The translations under genes were made by a program, and so were the position numbers. The notes under the pieces were generated by a model. It searched no databases. It saw nothing but the letters and a program-made list of their open reading frames with translations, and was not told the DNA's origin. Source: an uncultured Prevotella sp. (lineage in GTDB: Bacteria; Bacteroidota; Bacteroidia; Bacteroidales; Bacteroidaceae). From it: a DNA stretch of 25,935 bases. How positions within the stretch are numbered: the first letter of the stretch is position 1; each line of letters opens with the position of its first letter. Location: positions 1 through 25,935 of the forward strand of contig URLQ01000027.1 in the NCBI GenBank assembly GCA_900548745.1. Reading direction: 5' to 3'. Shown piece after piece: positions 16,989 to 24,385 of the stretch.

Positions 16989-19142
16989 ATGGAAAAGATA
17001 AGAACCAATCATATAAAAGTCAATTTCCTCTGGGATGAGTTCCTGGAGGATTTCGACTTGTACAAAATAGAATACTCCAATGCATATGACTTTGGCAACA
17101 ACTTAGGTATTTATTGTAAATTGGAAGGATTGTGCCCTAATAGTGCTGTCTGTGCGTTCAATAAGATGGTCAAAGAAGGAAATGCAGATGCCCCAACCAA
17201 ACATCGCATATTCCTTTTTGCATCGGCAAAGAAGGAAAGTATCACTACAGCCATGCTTCAAGAACGGCTTGAAAAGGTTAATGTTAAGATAAAGCAAATC
17301 AGTTATAACCCGGGCTATAGGGAAGGAATTTATCCACACAACATGCTTAACCTGATGCTATCCATGATGCCAAATAGAGACAAAACTCTAAGTTACGCAC
17401 ATGGTAAGCTCATCTGTGGTACTTGTAGTAGCCTGTATAATAAAGGTAAAAAGCAAGGTGAAGAACTCGGTTTACAGTTGGAGTTTGCCTATGGTGGTTT
17501 GCTTGAAGCCCATACCAGTACCTTTGCTGAGGCTGATAAGGTTGAAAATTCCAAGAAGAAGGATTCTTTAGTTTACCATCTGGAATTTGGTGATGAACGC
17601 ATATACTTCTCGTCACAAAAGAAGAAAGGAACCAAAGAGTATTATAATCATCCTTCCATATTCAGAAAGAACAATAAAAATCGTATTCCGTTCTTGGATT
17701 TCAGTGATATTGACCATTTGGAGGAATCACAGGCTTATATTATTTCTTCTGTACTGAATGATTTTTTGACTACATACTCTAAATACATTTCGGTATATCC
17801 TGTTGTTTATAATGATCCTCAATTATTACAGTCGCAAGAAGCTGAGTTTAAGAATGAAGATGAATTGGTTCGTAATATGCTTTCTTCTTCCTGGATAGAC
17901 ATTTCATGTCATACCAAAGAAGAGGGCGTAGAGGAACGTCGTGCTTTGATAGAGGACAAGTCGAAAGTTTACATCAATAAGTTGTTTAAGACTGGCTTTG
18001 AAGGTACTTTCATCAAGACCAAGGGTAAGAATAGAATCTGTATTCGTATCGTTGGAGATAAGGATCAAGAGGCTGAATTGTCAACTGCAAAACGAAGGTC
18101 AAAAGATAGACATCGCCTTCAGGAGAAGTTGGATCTAATGGAGAAGCTGATTCCTGTTCAAGATTCAATGATAGGTTCAGAGATAAATGATGCGACAATC
18201 AAAAATATCTTTCGCCAAATTCTGATTAAGAAAAGCTGTCTGCAATCAACTTTGCCGCAAGCTATGATTGAGCGTTTTAAGGGATGCGTTATAACCTATG
18301 CAGAAAGTAAGGTTAAAAGCAAGGACTACTACTTTGTTCAAATGGCTATTGATAATGATGGTCAGCTTTCTTATAGAGATATTGAGAAAAAAATACCACA
18401 GGATGGTGTTATCTCTGTACTGGACGCAAATTTCGAGATGCGCGAATATCAAATACCTGACTTTAAAAAGGGATATCACAAGGATATTATCTATTGTATC
18501 GAGAAGGGTGGGGTCAAGTATAATATTTATGATACCGAAGAGTATATCTTCCCGGAATTAGATGAGATGACTCGTGCTTTGAAAGAATTAAAGGACACTA
18601 TTGTGCCAGCCGAAGCATACCAACTGTTGATGGACAATGTGCAGTCAGTAGATGCAAAGACATTTTGCCAGCAACGTATGCGTGAAAACAAGGATGGTGT
18701 TCTACACAATCAGTTCTATAAGGATATTAAGATTATTGGTAAAGAAGACGGAGTTACAAGGGATCTCATGCGCTTGATAACTAAAGAGTACGACATCAAG
18801 CAAGGTCAGGACTTCCGAACAGCTTCTCGCCGAGAGGAAACTTTGGGTGCTTGTGTCAATGTTCATTATTGGAAGTATTCACCCAATACATGGATGTATT
18901 GTGCAGGTCCAAATCCAAGTGGCAATTTTAGCTCTATTGACAATAAGGTTCATGTTCGAGAATTGGTTTGCGATAAGACTCCTGATGAAGCATTTGTTAA
19001 TGAGTTGATTTGTTCATTGGGCGATGGTTGGAATAAGATAAATGAGTTCTCTGTTCACCCTTCAATTTTCAAGTTCCTGAAGGAAAGGTTGGAAATGTAT
19101 AAGGTGAAGGAACAACTCGATGAAATATCCTCAAAGGATTAA
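16989..19142 (+). CDS. Unrecognised 717-aa protein, last gene of the defence operon
   Basis: I do not recognise this family. There is no Walker motif, HNH, obvious zinc site, signal peptide or membrane helix. An N-terminal half with a conserved-looking block (ICGTCSSLYNKGKKQG, about 139-154) precedes a charged, coiled-coil-like region (about 365-395, KRRSKDRHRLQEKLDLMEK). The C-terminal 150 residues (HYWKYSPNTWMYCAGPNPSG, then VHVRELV) look like a compact domain. It starts 6 bases after the helicase-nuclease, so the two are likely partners. In pPIWI-RE cassettes a large RNase H-fold protein sits with a DinG-type helicase and a nuclease. That analogy is why I considered a diverged PIWI fold, but no catalytic tetrad or signature motif is visible. 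Confidence 0.75.
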   Translation: MEKIRTNHIKVNFLWDEFLEDFDLYKIEYSNAYDFGNNLGIYCKLEGLCPNSAVCAFNKMVKEGNADAPTKHRIFLFASAKKESITTAMLQERLEKVNVKIKQISYNPGYREGIYPHNMLNLMLSMMPNRDKTLSYAHGKLICGTCSSLYNKGKKQGEELGLQLEFAYGGLLEAHTSTFAEADKVENSKKKDSLVYHLEFGDERIYFSSQKKKGTKEYYNHPSIFRKNNKNRIPFLDFSDIDHLEESQAYIISSVLNDFLTTYSKYISVYPVVYNDPQLLQSQEAEFKNEDELVRNMLSSSWIDISCHTKEEGVEERRALIEDKSKVYINKLFKTGFEGTFIKTKGKNRICIRIVGDKDQEAELSTAKRRSKDRHRLQEKLDLMEKLIPVQDSMIGSEINDATIKNIFRQILIKKSCLQSTLPQAMIERFKGCVITYAESKVKSKDYYFVQMAIDNDGQLSYRDIEKKIPQDGVISVLDANFEMREYQIPDFKKGYHKDIIYCIEKGGVKYNIYDTEEYIFPELDEMTRALKELKDTIVPAEAYQLLMDNVQSVDAKTFCQQRMRENKDGVLHNQFYKDIKIIGKEDGVTRDLMRLITKEYDIKQGQDFRTASRREETLGACVNVHYWKYSPNTWMYCAGPNPSGNFSSIDNKVHVRELVCDKTPDEAFVNELICSLGDGWNKINEFSVHPSIFKFLKERLEMYKVKEQLDEISSKD

Positions 19143-19146
19143 GGTA

Positions 19147-19317
19147 ATGAATACATATTTGGTAGAACTGATAAGTGACCTGGATGAACAAGTCTCAATA
19201 TATGTAGATGCTTATGATGAATCCGAGGCTGAAGCTATAGGTGTCACCATGCTTGAAAATGGTGAGCTCGACTGTGTCGGTCAGATTTGTGCAGCAGCAA
19301 CAGCTGTATTGGTGTAA
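19147..19317 (+). CDS. Small highly acidic protein (56 aa), possible DNA mimic
   Basis: The 56 residues include 7 Glu and 5 Asp but no Lys, Arg or His, a charge of about -12. The order VELISDLDEQVSIYVDAYDESEAEAIG suggests a short beta hairpin followed by a helix. I took the ATG at 19147, 4 bases after the preceding stop; the ATG at 19120 would add nine residues and overlap that gene. Small acidic proteins of mobile elements include DNA-mimic anti-restriction proteins, and position right after a nuclease operon makes such a role worth considering. A generic small protein of a Bacteroidales transfer region is equally possible. No family was recognised. Confidence 0.7.
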   Translation: MNTYLVELISDLDEQVSIYVDAYDESEAEAIGVTMLENGELDCVGQICAAATAVLV

Positions 19318-19339
19318 ACAATAATCCATTAAGAAGATC

Positions 19340-20056
19340 ATGCCATCAATCGTGACAGATACATTCGACTATAACGACATAATCAGGGTTCTTGACTTTG
19401 ATGAACGGTTCGTCTATCATCAGATGAATGACCTTCAGCCAAAATACTGGCGAATCTTACAGAAGACAAAACCACAAGGATTAAAGATTTATGAACCTGT
19501 TATGGTGAAGGGTAATCGTGGGATTGACTACCTGATTTACATGCTTAGCCGTGACTGGGCAATAAGTAAAAAACAGCGAATGCTCGATTATATGTACTTT
19601 GGATTGTACCGTCAATCGGATGGGTTCCATCTTGTTGGATTCCTGTACCTCGATTCCAATCCAATGGCAAAGGCAGAGAAGTGTTTCTTTACCCCTCACT
19701 TTTTTGACCGTTACAGAGAAAGAACTGGTTTGCCAGCCGACATGTCGAAGATGGATGTGATGAAGGATTGGATTATGAAGAACATCCATCTTAATTCAGA
19801 TGCTCAGGGCAGTGAGAAATATCCAAATGGCATCTTCTGTGCCTACCCAAGTGGTATCGCCCTTGGTAGAGAACTCCCTGATGGAAACAGCGAAATGAAG
19901 ACCTTCATCACCTACGAAATGCTTCGAGGTGAGCAGATCGAAAAAGGTGAAGCTCAGAGCAAGGCTGCTAAGCAACAAGAAGAGCAAGAGCATAAGAATC
20001 GTAATGACATTGTTGAACGGCTTGCCAGATACAAGAAGGCAGGATTGATGTACTGA
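19340..20056 (+). CDS. Conserved-looking mobile-element protein of unknown function (238 aa)
   Basis: No known domain is recognised. The sequence is soluble-looking, with a mixed core containing FFTPHFFDRYRERTGL (about 115-130), which reads like a conserved helix. It ends in a charged C-terminal helix (IEKGEAQSKAAKQQEEQEHK, about 198-217). It follows the acidic 56-aa gene by 22 bases and precedes the exonuclease by 18, so it is probably co-transcribed. Neighbours point to replication or transfer of an integrative element rather than to defence. Confidence 0.65.
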   Translation: MPSIVTDTFDYNDIIRVLDFDERFVYHQMNDLQPKYWRILQKTKPQGLKIYEPVMVKGNRGIDYLIYMLSRDWAISKKQRMLDYMYFGLYRQSDGFHLVGFLYLDSNPMAKAEKCFFTPHFFDRYRERTGLPADMSKMDVMKDWIMKNIHLNSDAQGSEKYPNGIFCAYPSGIALGRELPDGNSEMKTFITYEMLRGEQIEKGEAQSKAAKQQEEQEHKNRNDIVERLARYKKAGLMY

Positions 20057-20074
20057 TAAAACATAAAGACCATA

Positions 20075-20644
20075 ATGAGAATACTGATATTCGATACAGA
20101 AACAGGAGGTACAAATCCTTACGCGAATGACATATTGCAGTTGTCATTCCAAATCGTTGATGGTAATACATTCCAGACAATACGTGAGGTAAACTACTAT
20201 TTCCCATGGCCAGAGAATAAATATCGTGTGCAATGGGGAGCTGTTCAAGTGAATGGTTTGACAGAAGAGTTTCTTGCTACACAGGTTTTGTCTGATCGAT
20301 ATGAAGCCCTCAATGATTTTATAGACGAATTGATTGAATGTGATTTGTGTGTTGCCCATAATGGCGATTTTGACAAAAACTTTATCAATGCTACTGCAAG
20401 ACGTGAAGGAATCTATCCATTCGAGTGGCCGAAGATGATTGATACGATGAAGACTACTGTAAACCTGTGTCAGCTTTCGTCAAGGGGATGTGGACGTGGC
20501 AACAAGTGGCCAAAGCTCATTGAACTTGCAGAATGTCTGAGAATAAATACCGATGATATTAACTTGCACGATTCGAGTGCCGACGTAGAGTTGACCAAGC
20601 GGTGTTTTTTATACCTGCTTGAACGTAAATTCTATAGATTATAA
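20075..20644 (+). CDS. DEDDh 3'-5' exonuclease (DnaQ/epsilon-like)
   Basis: The 189 residues show all three exonuclease motifs of the DnaQ fold: IFDTETGG (D7, E9; ExoI), AHNGDFDKNFI (H95, D100; ExoII) and HDSSADVELT (H165, D170; ExoIII with the His of the DEDDh class). It is a stand-alone domain, shorter than polymerase-fused versions, and likely trims 3' ends of DNA or RNA during element replication or transfer. A role in processing DNA cut by the upstream nucleases is possible but only inferred from position. The ATG at 20075 gives the motif-proximal N-terminus expected for the family. Confidence 0.85.
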   Translation: MRILIFDTETGGTNPYANDILQLSFQIVDGNTFQTIREVNYYFPWPENKYRVQWGAVQVNGLTEEFLATQVLSDRYEALNDFIDELIECDLCVAHNGDFDKNFINATARREGIYPFEWPKMIDTMKTTVNLCQLSSRGCGRGNKWPKLIELAECLRINTDDINLHDSSADVELTKRCFLYLLERKFYRL

Positions 20645-20691
20645 GGCTAAAGTATGCCCTTAACTTTTCACACATCTTCAATGAAGTAGAT

Positions 20692-20958
20692 ATGAAGAAT
20701 GTACCAGGAGCACACGCCAATGTAGGTGCGAAGATTGGTGGAGCCTTGCTTGCAGGACTCGCCGTCATGGGTGAACTGGCACATGGTCATCACAGTGGTC
20801 CTTCCGTGTTCATGGAGCATCATCATCATGAGCCAGACCCCCGACCACATGTCTATTTCAAGCCTGGTGTTAACTCTCCGCAGGAACTTGCAGCACGAGC
20901 TTTCGATGTAGGTCTCAACGCTGGTGAACATGGCGTAGGCTTGGGTCACAGCAGATAA
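20692..20958 (+). CDS. Small His-rich protein (88 aa), unknown
   Basis: Residues 10-30 (ANVGAKIGGALLAGLAVMGE) form a glycine/alanine-rich, moderately hydrophobic segment. A cluster of histidines (GHHS, EHHHHEP) follows, with more His to the end. The His cluster could bind metal, but no known domain fits. The gene sits between the exonuclease (47-base gap) and the Toprim gene (30-base gap) in the same direction. The long opposite-strand frame across this region has no plausible protein features. Real coding is likely but not certain. Confidence 0.55.
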   Translation: MKNVPGAHANVGAKIGGALLAGLAVMGELAHGHHSGPSVFMEHHHHEPDPRPHVYFKPGVNSPQELAARAFDVGLNAGEHGVGLGHSR

Positions 20959-20988
20959 AAGACACGTAAACATTGGTATAATCGACTT

Positions 20989-22128
20989 ATGGCAAAACTT
21001 ACTTACGACGATTTCAAACAACGTCTCAACATTCAGGACGTACTGGTAGATGCAGGCTATACGCTCAACAGGCGTGATGGCTTGCGCTATCCGTCGTATG
21101 TGCGTCTTGATAGTGACGGCAAACGCATACGTGGTGACAAATTCATAGTTACCGCCAATGGTCAATGCTGTTTTCAGCCTCCTGTACAGAGGAACTACAA
21201 TGTCATCGGCTTCATCAAGGAGCATCCTGAAATGTTTGCCGACTATACTCTAGGTATGGATAAGGACAGACTTGTTAATCTTGTTTGCAACAGACTTCTG
21301 AATAACCCAGTAGAAGACAGGGAAACAAAGATTGTCACAGAACGACAGCCCTTGCCAGCCTTCCGACTTGATGAGTACAAGCTTCACAAGTTCGAGGGCA
21401 GTAACAAGGAGTCACAAAAGCCTTTTTACCCTTACTTCAAGCCAAGAGGTCTGAATCTCAGTACCCAGTATGCTTTCAGAAAGGACTTCTTCCTTGCAGA
21501 GCGTACTACGAAAGGCGGTCACGTCTATAAGAATCTGTCATTTCCGATGACTATACCAGGCAAGGATGACAAGATTGTAGGCTTGGAGGAGAGAGGCAGA
21601 ATGAAACAGGACGGATCTTCGCACAAAGGTATGGCACGAGGTTCCAATGCCAGCGAAGGACTATGGATGTCAAGCCCAGAGGATACCCGACTACAGGATA
21701 CCCGAAGGGTGTTTCTCTTTGAAAGTGCATACAATGCAATGGCATTCTATCAGTTGCTGATGGGTAAAGACAGCAATCTCGATGCCGAAGGCAAGAAGGA
21801 ACTTGCTCATGGAGTCTTTGCTTCGACAGGTGGCAACCCATCTGCCCGACAACTCGAAGGACTGATACGTACAGCCAAGGATGCAACCTTTCATCTTGGT
21901 TTCGACATGGACGAAGCAGGACAAAAGTTTGCAGAGCAGTTCAAGGCTTTGGCAGACAGGGAAGGAGTTTCGAGAGACCGTATTGTTCAAGAGGAACCAT
22001 CTGAAGAGTATAAAGACTTCAATGATGAGCTTCTGGATCATAAGATTTCAGCTGGTATCGATTTCGATTCTGACGGCGATGTAGAAGTCAATGAAAGTGA
22101 AGAGAAACAGTATCATAGACACAGGTAA
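20989..22128 (+). CDS. Toprim-domain protein, primase-like (DUF3991/TOPRIM type)
   Basis: This 379-residue protein has an N-terminal region (IQDVLVDAGYTLNRR, then NVIGFIKEHPEMF) like the zinc-less CHC2-type modules of mobile-element primases. A Toprim domain follows: FLFESAYNAMAFYQL gives the catalytic Glu (E245), and GFDMDEAGQKFAEQ gives the Asp pair (D306, D308). The family acts in replication or transfer of conjugative elements, probably by priming or strand processing of the transferred strand. The C-terminus is acidic. It overlaps the next gene by 38 bases, as in compact transfer operons. Confidence 0.8.
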   Translation: MAKLTYDDFKQRLNIQDVLVDAGYTLNRRDGLRYPSYVRLDSDGKRIRGDKFIVTANGQCCFQPPVQRNYNVIGFIKEHPEMFADYTLGMDKDRLVNLVCNRLLNNPVEDRETKIVTERQPLPAFRLDEYKLHKFEGSNKESQKPFYPYFKPRGLNLSTQYAFRKDFFLAERTTKGGHVYKNLSFPMTIPGKDDKIVGLEERGRMKQDGSSHKGMARGSNASEGLWMSSPEDTRLQDTRRVFLFESAYNAMAFYQLLMGKDSNLDAEGKKELAHGVFASTGGNPSARQLEGLIRTAKDATFHLGFDMDEAGQKFAEQFKALADREGVSRDRIVQEEPSEEYKDFNDELLDHKISAGIDFDSDGDVEVNESEEKQYHRHR

Positions 22129-22624
22129 TTGCCATGCAACAAACAGTAAGACGATTCAATATCATTACGATACGTCCACATTGGGCACAGTACATCAATC
22201 ACAGGGCTTTATGTTCCTTGTGAGTCTTATACTGTTTCTTGTTGCAGGTCATGATGCCATTCCAATGAAGATGCCATTCCTGATAATGGGAAGTGTTGCT
22301 TTGCTCACTATGCTATATGGGTGTCTTTATCTCAGTAAGCTTCGATTCATCATTACGGCAGAACAACTTATCATCCAGCATGGTGTTTTTCACAGGAGCA
22401 GCGACTACATTGAGTTGTACCGTATAGTGGATTTCAGCGAACAGCGTGACATCCTTGAACAACTCTTCGGATTGAAAACTGTGAGTATCTATAGCGGTGA
22501 CAGAACCAATCCGAAGCTTGACATTTACGGAGTACAGGAGAAGGTGAATGTGGTTGGAATCATCAGAGAACGAGTAGAATACAACAAACAACGCAGAGGA
22601 GTTTATGAAATTACAAATAGATAA
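22091..22624 (+). CDS. PH-domain (YdbS/bPH2-like) membrane protein
   Basis: The 177 residues carry two closely spaced hydrophobic helices (about 37-52, FMFLVSLILFLVAG; about 63-82, FLIMGSVALLTMLYGCLYL). A beta-rich domain follows with FIITAEQLIIQHGVFHRSSD and YRIVDFSEQRDILEQLFGL, the pattern of bacterial PH-like (bPH2) domains. It is expected at the inner membrane and is a usual companion gene of Bacteroidales transfer regions. The start at 22091 lies inside the Toprim gene. The ATG at 22135 is in another frame and gives no sensible product. Confidence 0.7.
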   Translation: MKVKRNSIIDTGNCHATNSKTIQYHYDTSTLGTVHQSQGFMFLVSLILFLVAGHDAIPMKMPFLIMGSVALLTMLYGCLYLSKLRFIITAEQLIIQHGVFHRSSDYIELYRIVDFSEQRDILEQLFGLKTVSIYSGDRTNPKLDIYGVQEKVNVVGIIRERVEYNKQRRGVYEITNR

Positions 22625-22793
22625 TCGAATGTATGGCATGGGTGACCAAAAGGACAACAACCGTTGGCTTATGGTGGCACTCCTAGCAGTTACTCTTCTT
22701 TGCATTTGTCATGGAAGGGCAAGTGCTCAGATTGTATCGAGCAACCCTCTGGAGTATGTAGCCCTTGCAGAAGGCAATGAGCTTCCTGATTGA
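22605..22793 (+). pseudogene. Exported transfer-type protein, 3' end lost at a junction
   Basis: MKLQIDN begins 20 bases before the end of the PH gene. Residues 22-42 form a signal peptide (WLMVALLAVTLLCICHGRASA) with likely cleavage before QIVSSNP. After VALAEGNEL the frame ends in PD and TGA. The same bases sit at the broken end of an opposing gene, so the coding was cut at about 22786-22796. Signal-peptide proteins that start with AQ and continue in this style are common in Bacteroidales conjugation operons (DUF4141/TraI-like), but too little is left to name it. Confidence 0.55.
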
Positions 22794-22794
22794 G

Positions 22795-23166
22795 CTGTTC
22801 TTCTCGTTCTGCACATTTACCTTCGAGCCATTGCTGCTTCTCCTCTTCTTCTTCTTTGATTCGTGCATTATAATCTTCATTGAATTGAAGGTTCTTTTCA
22901 CGTATCTGGTTTTCGAGGTAAGACAGCACCTGATGTTCTGACCAACTTGGGTTAAGTTTCTCGACAAGGTTGATGAGATTTCCTCCATCTCTAGAGCCGA
23001 AGTCATGCCAAAGATTATCTTTGGTATTGACAACAAAGGACGGATCACTTTCTGAGCGCAAAGGGGAATTATAGAAAACATTCTTTCCTCTTTTGGTGCC
23101 AGAACCATAATTGTTTTCCTGCATCCATTGATAGATGCTGACCGATTTGATTTCGTCTATAGTCAT
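22795..23166 (-). pseudogene. CHC2 zinc-finger-type primase, 3'-truncated at the junction
   Basis: Leftward from the ATG at 23166, about 125 residues match the N-terminal domain of mobile-element CHC2/Toprim primases: YNSPLRSESDPSFVV, NLWHDFG and GGNLINLVEKL. A charged helix (EEEEEKQQWLEGKCAEREEQ) follows. The zinc-binding cysteines of DnaG are absent, as in many members of this family. Full-length relatives are about 300 residues and continue into a Toprim domain. Here the frame passes at about 22795 into the antisense of the exported-protein stump and ends at 22690. The gene is therefore cut in half by a rearrangement. Confidence 0.7.
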
Positions 23167-23178
23167 AATCTATTGTAT

Positions 23179-23223
23179 TATGCATACGTGCATGTGCGCG
23201 TGTGCGTATGTGTGTATATATAC
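23179..23223. repeat. 45-bp strictly alternating pyrimidine-purine tract
   Basis: Every step from 23179 to 23223 alternates pyrimidine and purine, mixing TG, CG and TA steps. Such tracts can adopt left-handed Z-DNA under supercoiling and mutate easily in length. It lies between the CHC2 gene start and the ATPase gene end, followed by near-repeats of CCTAAAC/CTTAAAC type (23224-23247). A biological role is not shown by the sequence. Confidence 0.75.
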
Positions 23224-23239
23224 CCTTTAAACCTAAACC

Positions 23240-23386
23240 TTAAACCTGTTTATCAGAATCAGGTAGCGGATTATCAAAACGTTCTGAATTATAGGCATAT
23301 CCATTATCTTCCTTGACAATTATACCTTTGCTTGTAAGAAGTTTAATCAGGTTCTTGACTTCGTTCATGCCTCGTTTGTAACCGGC
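23240..23386 (-). pseudogene. Separated C-terminal tail of the AAA ATPase
   Basis: This is 48 in-frame codons after the TAA at 23387-23389, ending in a TAA at 23240-23242. The reading AGYKRGMNEVKNLIKLL then GIIVKEDNGYAYNSERFD looks like a folded winged-helix segment rather than random sequence. One changed base (for example GAA to TAA) would explain the separation. Reinitiation at the internal ATG is possible but not supported by a clear ribosome-binding site. Confidence 0.5.
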
Positions 23387-24385
23387 TTATTCATAGGCTT
23401 TGGCTACGGCATCAACAAGTTCGTTGTATTTGGACAACGTCTGCTCCTCGAGCACCTTGCCTAGAATCTCCTGATGAATTTCTTTCTCCAGACCCACTAA
23501 CGCCTTTTCCTTACGCTTGACAACTGTAACTGAGAAGCCAGAATCAAGGACTGGCAACTTGTTGTCATCAATATGGAAGGCGAATGTACTGAACTCCTTA
23601 TCTCGCATGTGCATCGGTCTTACCTCGCTGATACTGTTGTTCTGAGTATTCTTACTGATGACAAGGACAGTCTCTGCCTTGTTCTCCAGCTCAGTACCGA
23701 TATGACCACGAGGGTTGTTGTCATTCTTGTTCAAATGGAGTACAGTATGGATGTGCAGCTCATATACACTTGTCCAAGCCATAAGTACCGTCATTACATC
23801 TGTGGCTTCCTTGCCGTTGTTGATGTCATACATGAGGTCTCTGAGTCCGTCGATGATAACAAGACCGACTTCATCATGCTTGCGTAAAGCATAATCAATG
23901 AGAGCTATTCGCAGTTTCGGAGTATATTCGCGCAACCCCCAGAATAGTAAGCGGCAATCATCCTTCTGCAATGAAAGACCTGAGAGTTTGTAAATGCGCT
24001 CCAGGACATTGTGACAATGGAACTTGCTTTGCTCTGTATCAAAGTAGAGGATCTTGCGTTTGCCTTCAGGGAGGTCAGCTCTGTAGTTCAGAACAGTGGT
24101 GTTTGTCACAGCTGCTGCTACCATTGCTGAGATATTGAAGGTTTTCTTGCTCTTTGCCTTACCTGTGGATGCATTGAAATTGCCGAAAGTGGCAATGGTA
24201 CAGTCACCGACAAACAGGATTTTAGGAGGAATAGTAATCTTATCAGTCGCTTTGATCTCGCCTTTGGACAAGTAGGATTCCAATTCTTTATCGCTAAAAT
24301 TATCCTTGTTGAGCATGGACACTTCGAGCGATTGGGATTCCATGTTGTCGGGAGTAAGCTGTTCTTTACTATTTTTTGTCTTCAT
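23387..24385 (-). CDS. RepA/DnaB-like AAA ATPase (mobile-element replication helicase)
   Basis: The 332-residue protein is a RecA-fold ATPase of Bacteroidales integrative elements. FNASTGKAKSKKT (about 70-82) is the family's Walker A, LYFDTEQSKFHC is a typical following strand, and GLVIIDGLRDL (D179) is Walker B. TVLHLNKNDNNPRGHIGTEL is the sensor/loop region. I start at MKTKNSK (24385) because the upstream extension is an off-frame reading of the 50-aa ORF. The frame ends at TAA (23389-23387), but the same frame continues without interruption to 23240, giving 48 residues (NEVKNLIKLLTSKGIIVKED) that look like a winged-helix tail. The stop is probably a nonsense mutation. Confidence 0.75.
   Translation of the reverse strand: MKTKNSKEQLTPDNMESQSLEVSMLNKDNFSDKELESYLSKGEIKATDKITIPPKILFVGDCTIATFGNFNASTGKAKSKKTFNISAMVAAAVTNTTVLNYRADLPEGKRKILYFDTEQSKFHCHNVLERIYKLSGLSLQKDDCRLLFWGLREYTPKLRIALIDYALRKHDEVGLVIIDGLRDLMYDINNGKEATDVMTVLMAWTSVYELHIHTVLHLNKNDNNPRGHIGTELENKAETVLVISKNTQNNSISEVRPMHMRDKEFSTFAFHIDDNKLPVLDSGFSVTVVKRKEKALVGLEKEIHQEILGKVLEEQTLSKYNELVDAVAKAYE

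Noticed and set aside
16989..19142. Calling the 717-aa protein a PIWI/Argonaute-type nuclease
   Set aside because: Context resembles pPIWI-RE cassettes, but no catalytic residues, MID motif or family signature could be pointed to.
20668..21225. Long leftward ORF of 185 codons across the His-rich and Toprim genes
   Set aside because: It lies antisense to a clear Toprim gene and shows no protein-like pattern of its own.
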